Of a DNA stretch of 24,411 nt, positions 15,433 to 21,979 are shown in pieces (positions within the stretch are counted from its first letter, which is position 1; every line of letters starts with the position of its first letter). The stretch is from Burkholderiales bacterium. Lineage in GTDB: Bacteria > Pseudomonadota > Gammaproteobacteria > Burkholderiales > CAIKXV01. Location of the stretch: contig JACMMK010000390.1 in assembly GCA_014379045.1 (NCBI GenBank), forward strand, positions 1 through 24,411. The letters are read 5' to 3'. The position numbers and the translations under genes were made by a program. The notes under the pieces were generated by a model. It searched no databases and was not told the DNA's origin. It saw nothing but the letters and a program-made list of their open reading frames with translations.

Positions 15433-16421
15433 GACGCGACACGCCGCTTAACACCATGACGACCCGATTGACTGTTTGCAGCGTCGCGGCGCTGGCACTG
15501 GTACCGGTGCTCGGCTTCGCACAGTCCTACCCGACGCGCCCGGTGCGTCTGATCGCGACGCTCGCGCCGGGTTCGGCGGTCGACATCCTGGCACGGCTGG
15601 TGGGCGACCCGATGAGCCGAACGCTGGGCCAGACGGTGATCGTCGACAACCGGCCCGGTGCCGGTGGACTCGTCGCCACCGAGACGGTGCAGCGTGCAGC
15701 GCCTGACGGCTACACGTTGCTGATCGGCGGTGCGTCGCATGTGATCAACCCCGTGTTGCAGCCGAAGATCGCCTACGATCCGATCAAGGATTTCGCGCCG
15801 GTGATCAACCTCGCCTCGAGTCCGAACGTGCTGATCGTCTCGAATGCGCTACCGGTGAATTCCGTCAAGGAGCTGGTGGCGCTCGCACGCAAGCGTCCGG
15901 GCGAACTGCTGTTTTCATCGGGCGGCACCGGCACCTCGCAGCACATGGCGGCCGAACTGTTCGGTCTGCTCGCAGGCGTGAAGATCGGCCACGTTCCATT
16001 CAAGGGCGGGCCGCAGGGCGTGCAGGCCGTGCTCGCCGGCGAGGTGGCGATGATGTTCCCGAACATTCCGAATGCGATCGGCCTGGCCAAGGCCGGCAAG
16101 GTACGCATGCTCGCCGTGACCACGCCCAAACGGCTGTCGTGGTGGCCCGAACTGCCGACGATCGACGAGAGCGGCGTGAAGGGCTACGAGGTGATCGCAT
16201 GGTTCGGCGTGTTCGCTCCGGCGGGCACGCCGGAGGCGATCGTCGAGCGCCTCAATGCCGAAGCCAACAAGGCGATCGCCCTGCCTGCGGTGCGCGAGGC
16301 GCTGGTCGCGCAAGGCTACGAGGTGATCGGCGGCAGCAGCCGCGAGTTCGCCGGATTCGTGCGCAACGAACTCGACAAGTGGACCAAGGTCGTGAAGGCC
16401 ACCGGGGCGAAGGCGGAGTAG
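15429..16421 (+). CDS. TTT-family periplasmic substrate-binding protein (tandem copy 2)
   Basis: This 330-residue TctC/Bug protein is the tandem paralogue of the preceding gene; by eye about two thirds or more of the mature residues agree. Shared blocks include LASSPNVLI, MFPNIPNA, LAKAGK, TTPKRLSWWPELPTI, GYEVIAWFG, FAPAGTP and KATGAKAE. I place the start at GTG 15429, overlapping the upstream stop as GTGA with GGAG ten bases before it; ATG 15456 is the alternative but has no visible ribosome site. The signal peptide ends in GFAQ before SYPTRPVRLI. Differences lie mostly in the ligand-facing segments, for example SIASHGINPSLVPK in copy 1 against GASHVINPVLQPK here, so the copies may differ in specificity. 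Confidence 0.92.
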   Translation: MRRDTPLNTMTTRLTVCSVAALALVPVLGFAQSYPTRPVRLIATLAPGSAVDILARLVGDPMSRTLGQTVIVDNRPGAGGLVATETVQRAAPDGYTLLIGGASHVINPVLQPKIAYDPIKDFAPVINLASSPNVLIVSNALPVNSVKELVALARKRPGELLFSSGGTGTSQHMAAELFGLLAGVKIGHVPFKGGPQGVQAVLAGEVAMMFPNIPNAIGLAKAGKVRMLAVTTPKRLSWWPELPTIDESGVKGYEVIAWFGVFAPAGTPEAIVERLNAEANKAIALPAVREALVAQGYEVIGGSSREFAGFVRNELDKWTKVVKATGAKAE

Positions 16422-16642
16422 GCGGGCGTAGCCGGGGCGCCGTTGCCGCGCGCGGCGATCGCGCCATCTGCTGCGCGCCCACCCGGCGGAATCGGCATAA
16501 CGGATGGACGCGGACGCGGCGCGGCGCAGCCGCATCGCTGCCTGACCTCGGGGTATATACTAGCGTCTTCCGACTTTGCCCGGTCGCACAAGAGCGCATC
16601 GACGCCAGGCCACCGGAGAGACTGTCGCGCTGGAGGCTTCCG
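16422..16642 (+). promoter_or_regulatory. Intergenic region with -10-like TATACT
   Basis: The 221 bases before the flavoprotein gene begin with a G+C-only palindrome GCCGCGCGCGGC (about 16446-16457) that could help end the preceding transcript. They then carry an A+T island with TATACT at 16556-16561, a good -10 hexamer. No -35 hexamer is evident 16-18 bases upstream. The predicted leader would be about 75 bases, ending in a strong GGAGG at 16632-16636. Nothing else is recognised. Confidence 0.4.
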
Positions 16643-18142
16643 ATGCCGGACCTGGCAGGTGAATACGATGTCGTAGTCGTCGGTGCCGGCAACGCGGCAT
16701 CGTGCGCGGCACTCGCGGCACGCGAGCACGGCGCGCGCGTCGTGATGCTCGAGGCGGCACCGCTGGACGACTGCGGCGGCAACAGCCGCTACACCGCGGG
16801 CGTGATGCGGGTCGTGTTCAACGACGCCGACGACCTCGCGCAGTTCATCCCCGACCTGACCGCCGACGAGAAGCGCGACGTCGATTTCGGCGCGTACACC
16901 GAAGCGCAGTTCTTCGACGACATGGGCCGGATCACGCAGTACCGTTGTGACCCCGAGTTGACCGAGATCCTGGTCAAACGCAGCCACCCGACGCTGGTCT
17001 GGATGAGCAGGAAGGGCGTGCGCTTCAATGCCGCCTACGGGCGCCAGTCGTTCAAGGTGAACGGGCGCGTGAAGTTCTGGGGTGGCCTCGCCTGCGAGGC
17101 CTGGGGCGGTGGCCCCGGGCTGGTCGACAATCTGCACAAGGCGGCGGCGCGCGAGGGAATCGAGATTCTCTACGAGACCGCGGCGCAGTCGCTGATCCAG
17201 GACGAACTCGGGGCAGTGTGCGGCGTGCGGGTCAAGCGCAAGGGCGAACGATTCGATCTGCGCGCGCAGTCGGTCGTGCTCGCGTGCGGCGGGTTCGAGT
17301 CCAACGCCGAAATGCGCGCCCGCTACCTTGGCCCGAGCTGGGATCTCGCCAAGGTCCGCGGCACGCGCTACAACACCGGGCTGGGACTCAGGATGGCGCT
17401 GGACGCCGGCGCGCAGCCCTATGGCCACTGGTCGGGCTGTCATGCGGTCGGTTGGGACCAGAACGCCCCCGCATTCGGCGATCTCGCCGTCGGCGACAAC
17501 TTCCAGAAGCACAGCTATCCGCTCGGCATCATGGTCAACGCGAACGGCGAGCGCTTCGTTGACGAAGGCGCCGACTTCCGCAACTACACCTATGCCAAGT
17601 ATGGTGCGGTGGTCCTCGCGCAGCCCGGCATGTTCGCCTGGCAGATCTTCGATCAGAAGGTGATCGGCATGCTGCGCGACGAATACCGGATCAAGCAGAT
17701 GACCAAGGTGCGCGCCGACACGCTCGAGCAATTGGTGCAGAAGCTCGACGGCGTCGAGCCGACGCGTTGCCTGGCCGAGATCGACGCATACAACCGCGCG
17801 GTGCAGACGCAGGTGCCGTTCAACCCTTCGGTGAAGGACGGCCGCGGCACCGTGGGCCTGCGCGTGCCGAAGTCGAACTGGGCGAACACGCTCGATCAGG
17901 GCCCGTTCGAGGCGTATGCGGTGACCTGCGGCGTCACCTTCACTTTCGGCGGCGTGAAAGTGTCGAGCGATGCGGCCGTCGAAGACACCGGAGGCAATGT
18001 GATCCCCGGGCTCTTTGCCGCCGGCGAGATGGTCGGCGGATTGTTCTTTCACAACTATCCAGGCGGCACCGGCCTCACCTCCGGTGCCGTGTTCGGCAGG
18101 ATCGCCGGTACGTCTGCGGGCACCCATGCCCGCCGTGCCTGA
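16643..18142 (+). CDS. FAD-dependent tricarballylate dehydrogenase-like flavoprotein (TcuA/fumarate reductase type)
   Basis: This 499-residue flavoprotein of the fumarate reductase/succinate dehydrogenase family has the FAD dinucleotide-binding start YDVVVVGAGNAASCAALAAR (about 8-27). GGNSRYTAGVMRVV, ACGGFESNAEMRARYLG and the C-terminal GLFAAGEMVGGLFFHNYPGG follow, all characteristic of the TcuA subgroup. TcuA oxidises tricarballylate to cis-aconitate; relatives oxidise or reduce other dicarboxylates or 3-keto compounds. The length matches the family (about 460-500). The ATG at 16643 has GGAGG six bases upstream. The partner TcuB Fe-S/haem protein is absent, so the electron acceptor is unknown. 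It pairs with the class II aldolase gene 32 bases downstream. The family is sure; the tricarballylate substrate is not. Confidence 0.88.
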   Translation: MPDLAGEYDVVVVGAGNAASCAALAAREHGARVVMLEAAPLDDCGGNSRYTAGVMRVVFNDADDLAQFIPDLTADEKRDVDFGAYTEAQFFDDMGRITQYRCDPELTEILVKRSHPTLVWMSRKGVRFNAAYGRQSFKVNGRVKFWGGLACEAWGGGPGLVDNLHKAAAREGIEILYETAAQSLIQDELGAVCGVRVKRKGERFDLRAQSVVLACGGFESNAEMRARYLGPSWDLAKVRGTRYNTGLGLRMALDAGAQPYGHWSGCHAVGWDQNAPAFGDLAVGDNFQKHSYPLGIMVNANGERFVDEGADFRNYTYAKYGAVVLAQPGMFAWQIFDQKVIGMLRDEYRIKQMTKVRADTLEQLVQKLDGVEPTRCLAEIDAYNRAVQTQVPFNPSVKDGRGTVGLRVPKSNWANTLDQGPFEAYAVTCGVTFTFGGVKVSSDAAVEDTGGNVIPGLFAAGEMVGGLFFHNYPGGTGLTSGAVFGRIAGTSAGTHARRA

Positions 18143-18174
18143 CTTTCAACAGTTCACCCCACGAGGAGTTCAAG

Positions 18175-19017
18175 ATGGATCAGACACAGACGCAAGGCGC
18201 CGGCGCCGAGATGGCGGTTCCGGGTGGTGACGCGAAGATCGCCGATCGCAACGCGTACGATCCGTCGCGCTCGGTCAAGGAGCAGGTCAGCGAGGCCGAG
18301 TGGAAGGCCCGCGTCGACCTGGCCGCGTGCTATCGGCTGATGGCGGTCTACGACATGGTCGAGATGATCGCCAACCATATTTCATCGCGCGTCCCCGGCA
18401 CGGAGAATGAGTTCCTGATCAACCCGTACGGCATGCTCTACGAAGAGATGACCGCCTCGGACATGATCAAGATCGACATCGACGGCAACGTGCTGTTCAA
18501 CGCGACGAAGTACGGCGTCAACAAGGCCGGCTACGTGATCCACAGCGCCGTGCACAAGGCACGGCACGATGTCGACTGCGTGATCCACACGCACACGATT
18601 GCCGGGATGGCGGTGTCGGCGATGAAATGCGGCGTGCTGCCGGTCGCGCAGACGTCGATGCGCTTCGCCGACATCGCGTATCACGACTACGAAGGCATCG
18701 CGCTCAACATGGACGAGCAGGAACGTCTGGTCGCCGACCTGGGCGAGCGCGAGGCGATGGTGTTGCGCAACCACGGCCTGCTCACGGTGGGGCCGAGCGT
18801 CGCCGAGTGCTTCAACAACATGTGGCGGCTCGAGCGCGCGTGCCAGATCCAGGTCACCGCGTTGTCATGCAACACCGAACTGTCGCTGCCGCCTAAGGAA
18901 GTGGTCGACCATACGACGCACCTCTATCAGCGGGGCACCCGGCGCCCGTTCGGTCAGCTGGAATGGCCGACGATGCTGCGCAAACTCGATCGCGTGAATC
19001 CGGGGTACGACGCTTAA
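18175..19017 (+). CDS. Class II aldolase/adducin-family protein
   Basis: This 280-residue protein has the class II aldolase/adducin fold, in which a Zn2+ ion polarises a carbonyl for retro-aldol cleavage. The zinc histidines are visible: HTH at 138-140 and H200 in RNHGLLTVG. The region VNKAGYVIHSAVHKARHDVD is adducin-like. The catalytic glutamate of fuculose aldolase (E73 in the E. coli protein) corresponds to glycine or alanine here, so ordinary sugar-phosphate aldolase activity is doubtful; a decarboxylase or other lyase is possible. The ATG at 18175 has GAGGAG six bases upstream. The first 40 residues are polar and probably disordered. It is the last gene of the catabolic island and is followed by a strong hairpin. 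Confidence 0.88.
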   Translation: MDQTQTQGAGAEMAVPGGDAKIADRNAYDPSRSVKEQVSEAEWKARVDLAACYRLMAVYDMVEMIANHISSRVPGTENEFLINPYGMLYEEMTASDMIKIDIDGNVLFNATKYGVNKAGYVIHSAVHKARHDVDCVIHTHTIAGMAVSAMKCGVLPVAQTSMRFADIAYHDYEGIALNMDEQERLVADLGEREAMVLRNHGLLTVGPSVAECFNNMWRLERACQIQVTALSCNTELSLPPKEVVDHTTHLYQRGTRRPFGQLEWPTMLRKLDRVNPGYDA

Positions 19018-19041
19018 TCCGCAAGCCCTCCGCGGAGCGCC

Positions 19042-19070
19042 AGCAAGGGCGGGTTCGCAGCGCCCTTGCT
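19042..19070. terminator. Perfect 10-bp stem hairpin between convergent genes
   Basis: AGCAAGGGCG (19042-19051) pairs fully with CGCCCTTGCT (19061-19070) around a 9-base loop, followed by GTCTT on the plus strand. It sits 25 bases after the aldolase stop and just before the end of the convergent MscS gene, so it can serve both directions and marks the boundary between the catabolic island and the trehalose block. Confidence 0.7.
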
Positions 19071-19073
19071 GTC

Positions 19074-19973
19074 TTAGCGGCTGCCGGCCATGGCGTGCTG
19101 CGGTTCGCGCGGCGCAGGCCTGGCCGTTGTCTCCGGTGTGTTGACTACCAGTTGCGGCAGCGGGATCTCGATGCCGTCCCGGTCGAAGGCGAGCTTGAGC
19201 CGCAGCAGGTACTCGCGCCTGACGGTCCACTGCTCGAGCGGCGCGACCTGCATGCGCGCGCGCAGCACGATTGCCGAGTCCCCCAGCCGCTCCACCCCGG
19301 CCATCTCGAAGCCGCCGGTGAAGCGCTCGGCATGGGCCGGGTCGGCACGCATTTCATCGGCCACCAGGCGCATCAGCGTCATTGCCTGGTGCAGGTCAGC
19401 CGCGTAACTCACCGGCACATCGACCACCGCCTGCGCGAACCCCCGGCTCATGCTGACCACCGTGGTGATCACGCCGTTGGGCACGAAGTGCACGTTGCCA
19501 TCGTAGTCGCGCAACTGCACATAGCGAAGCGTGACGTCCTCGACCAGACCGGCATGGTCGCCGAGCTGCACCACATCGCCCTGGCGGATCTGGTTCTCCA
19601 GCAGCAGGAAGAAGCCGGTGAAGTAGTCCTTCACCAGGCTCTGGGCGCCGAAGCCCACTGCGATGCCGACCACCCCGGCCGCGCCCAGTATCGGTGCAAC
19701 GGAAATACCCACTTCCGACAGGACGAGCATGCCTGCGATGAGCGAGATCAGCACCGTGACCAGATAGCGGGACACCCGTCCCAGGGTCTGCACGCGCTTG
19801 AGTGCCTCGCGATCGCTCAGCCTGGAGGTCAGCCGTTCGCGCAGCGTCCTGATCGCGCTGCGCGCCAGCCGGGCGCCGATCCAGGCGAGCAGCAGGATCA
19901 TCGTGATCCTGAACGCAGGCATCACCGCTTCGCGCCAGAACATCCAGTCGACTCCGGTCATCCAGCCTTCCAT
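19074..19973 (-). CDS. MscS-type small-conductance mechanosensitive channel
   Basis: This 299-residue inner-membrane channel would open under turgor to release solutes after hypo-osmotic shock. The membrane segments are about 18-36 and 68-90, followed by the pore helix VAPILGAAGVVGIAVGFGAQ (about 91-110), the MscS hallmark, then SLVKDYFTGFFLLLENQIRQ. The beta domain carries GLVEDVTLRYVQLRDYDGN and FVPNG, and an alpha/beta C-terminal domain follows. The length is close to E. coli MscS (286). The ATG at 19973 has GGAGG seven bases upstream. It lies 22 bases after the GH15 gene on the same strand and is probably cotranscribed with it, fitting an osmoprotection block with the trehalose genes. Confidence 0.93.
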   Translation of the reverse strand: MEGWMTGVDWMFWREAVMPAFRITMILLLAWIGARLARSAIRTLRERLTSRLSDREALKRVQTLGRVSRYLVTVLISLIAGMLVLSEVGISVAPILGAAGVVGIAVGFGAQSLVKDYFTGFFLLLENQIRQGDVVQLGDHAGLVEDVTLRYVQLRDYDGNVHFVPNGVITTVVSMSRGFAQAVVDVPVSYAADLHQAMTLMRLVADEMRADPAHAERFTGGFEMAGVERLGDSAIVLRARMQVAPLEQWTVRREYLLRLKLAFDRDGIEIPLPQLVVNTPETTARPAPREPQHAMAGSR

Positions 19974-19995
19974 CCGTGTGCCTCCAGGTTGGCCC

Positions 19996-21819
19996 TCAGA
20001 CCGCGTCTTCCCAGTCCGCCGACAAGCGCACTGCGCCGTTGATGATGCCCACCATCGAGTAGGTCTGCGGAAAATTGCCCCACAACTCGCCGGTGTGCGG
20101 GTCGATGTCCTCCGACAGCAGGCCGAGCGCAGTGCGGCCGGCCAGCAATGCTTCGAAGCACTCCCTTGCCTGCGTGTGGCGACCCAGCCGTGCTAGGGCG
20201 TCGACACGCCAGAAGGCGCACACATTGAAAGCGGTCTGGGGTCGGCCGAAGTCGTCGGCTTCCTCGTAGCGTCGCATGAACGGACCGTCGCAAAGGGCGT
20301 GCTCGAGTGCATCCACGGTGCTGATGAAGCGCGGGTCGTCGGCGGGGAGGAAGCCGACCTCTGCCATCAGCAGAACGCTCGCGTCGAGGTATTCACCCTC
20401 GAAGCTCTCGACGAACGCGCGTCTGCGCTCATTCCAGGCACGCTCGAGCAGCTTGCGCCGGATCGCCTCGGCGCGGTCCCGCCAGTGTCGTGCGCGCTCG
20501 GCTGCACCTCGCGCGCGGGCGATCTTCATCAGCCGATCGCAGGCGGCCCAGCACATCAGCACCGACGAGGTGTGCACGCGCGCGCGCGTGCGCAGTTCCC
20601 ACATGCCGGCATCAGGCTGGTCGTGCACCTTCCACGCCTGCTCCCCGACCGCCTCGAGCGCGGCGAAGTCACCGGCATCGCCCTGGCGCAGCAGCCGTTG
20701 GTCATGAAACGCCTGCGATGCGCCGAGCACGATGTTGCCATACACATCGTGCTGGAAGTGATGGTGTGCCTGATTGCCCACGCGCACCGGACCCATGCCG
20801 CGGTATCCCGGCAGTGCGCTGACCAGCGATTCCTCGATTGCGCGCTCGAGGCCCAGGCCATACAGGGGCTGCACATGCCCGCCGCCGGCACTGCCGATCA
20901 CGTCGTACAGCCAGCGCAGATAGTCTTCCATCGTGCCTACCTCGGACAGGCTGTTCAATGCGCGTACCACGAAGAACGCATCGCGCAGCCAGCAGTAACG
21001 GTAGTCCCAGTTGCGCCCCGACCCTGGGGCCTCGGGGATACTAGTGGTCATCGCCGCCACGATCGCCCCGGTCTCCTCGAACTGGCACAGCTTCAGCGTG
21101 ATCGCGGCACGGATCACCGCCTCCTGCCACTCGAATGGCACTGCCAGGCGGCGCGACCAGTGCTGCCAGTGCAGCCGGGTCTGCTCCTCGAAATCCCGCG
21201 CGGTCTCCTCGATGCCGCCGTCGAGCATTTCGTCCGCACCGAACAGCAGGCTGATGGGACTGTGCAGCGAGAACCATACCGAGTCCTCGATATAGGTCAC
21301 CGGCGCATTGGTGGTCAGCCTGAACGTGCCACCCGGCAGCCGATAGCGCAGATGATTGCTGCCGCGGCTCGTCTGCGGCGCGACCGTTCCCCACTGCCCG
21401 CGTGGGTGCACGCCGATACGCACCCTTGGGCGGCCTGCGAGAGGACGGATGCGCCGTACGATCTGCGCCGGCCGGAACACCCGGTCGCGCGTGATGAAAC
21501 GTGGGCAGAAATCGACCAGTTCGATACCATGCCCCGCGCTGTCGTAAAGCCGGGTGCGCACGATGGCCGTGCCGCGGTCATAGGTCTGCTCGGCGCGCGC
21601 GGCTGCTTCCAGTTCGATGGTCAACGCGCCTTCGCTGCCATAGCCATCAGACGAATCGAGCAGCGCGTGGAATACCGGGTCGGCATCGAATCGCGGCATG
21701 CAACTCCAGACGATGGAACCGCGCGGATCGAGCAGCGCGCTGATCGAGCAATTGCCGATCATCGCCAGTTCGAGCGTGGCGGGCGCGTGCGGGAGAAGGG
21801 GTGAGTCACGTTTCGTCAT
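19996..21819 (-). CDS. Glycoside hydrolase family 15 (glucoamylase/trehalase-like)
   Basis: This 607-residue GH15 enzyme would hydrolyse alpha-glucosidic bonds; in this context alpha,alpha-trehalose or a related oligoglucoside is likely. The N-terminal beta-sandwich (trehalase-like) domain opens with LELAMIGNCSISALLDPRGS. The (alpha/alpha)6 barrel has the signature RNWDYRYCWLRDAFF. GMWELR carries the presumed catalytic acid, and HTGELWGNFPQTYSMVGI near the C-terminus carries the presumed base. There is no signal peptide, so it acts in the cytoplasm. I start at ATG 21819; a TTG at 21834 in frame is the other possibility, and neither has a clear ribosome site. It is divergent from the trehalose-phosphate synthase gene, a common arrangement with otsA/otsB in proteobacteria. 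Confidence 0.92.
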   Translation of the reverse strand: MTKRDSPLLPHAPATLELAMIGNCSISALLDPRGSIVWSCMPRFDADPVFHALLDSSDGYGSEGALTIELEAAARAEQTYDRGTAIVRTRLYDSAGHGIELVDFCPRFITRDRVFRPAQIVRRIRPLAGRPRVRIGVHPRGQWGTVAPQTSRGSNHLRYRLPGGTFRLTTNAPVTYIEDSVWFSLHSPISLLFGADEMLDGGIEETARDFEEQTRLHWQHWSRRLAVPFEWQEAVIRAAITLKLCQFEETGAIVAAMTTSIPEAPGSGRNWDYRYCWLRDAFFVVRALNSLSEVGTMEDYLRWLYDVIGSAGGGHVQPLYGLGLERAIEESLVSALPGYRGMGPVRVGNQAHHHFQHDVYGNIVLGASQAFHDQRLLRQGDAGDFAALEAVGEQAWKVHDQPDAGMWELRTRARVHTSSVLMCWAACDRLMKIARARGAAERARHWRDRAEAIRRKLLERAWNERRRAFVESFEGEYLDASVLLMAEVGFLPADDPRFISTVDALEHALCDGPFMRRYEEADDFGRPQTAFNVCAFWRVDALARLGRHTQARECFEALLAGRTALGLLSEDIDPHTGELWGNFPQTYSMVGIINGAVRLSADWEDAV

Positions 21820-21979
21820 GAGGGAGTAGTTCAATGGGCGTCGCGGTGGCGTGGCCTGGAATTCCGATCCGGTCCCGATCAGGTTAACGTGCCACGGCTG
21901 GATGCGTTACCTGCCGACCGTTGTACACAGCGGGCACCGTCATTGCTTAACGCCCCCACATAGAGATGAGTCCTGATCA
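21820..21979. promoter_or_regulatory. Divergent control region of the GH15 and trehalose synthase genes
   Basis: The 160 bases between the two divergent trehalose genes contain TTGTAC at 21921-21926 that could be a -35 for the plus-strand gene, with only weak -10 matches downstream (around GCTTAA, 21945-21950). An imperfect inverted pair GTTAACG/CGTTAC flanks 21890-21905. The ribosome site of the synthase gene is weak. An alternative sigma factor is possible but cannot be shown. Confidence 0.35.

Noticed and set aside
16316..18127. 603-codon minus-strand frame over the TcuA-like gene
   Set aside because: No family motif; low-stop antisense frame caused by G+C-rich third positions.
20299..21804. 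501-codon plus-strand frame over the GH15 gene
   Set aside because: Antisense shadow of a strongly conserved GH15 protein; Arg/His-rich with no domain.
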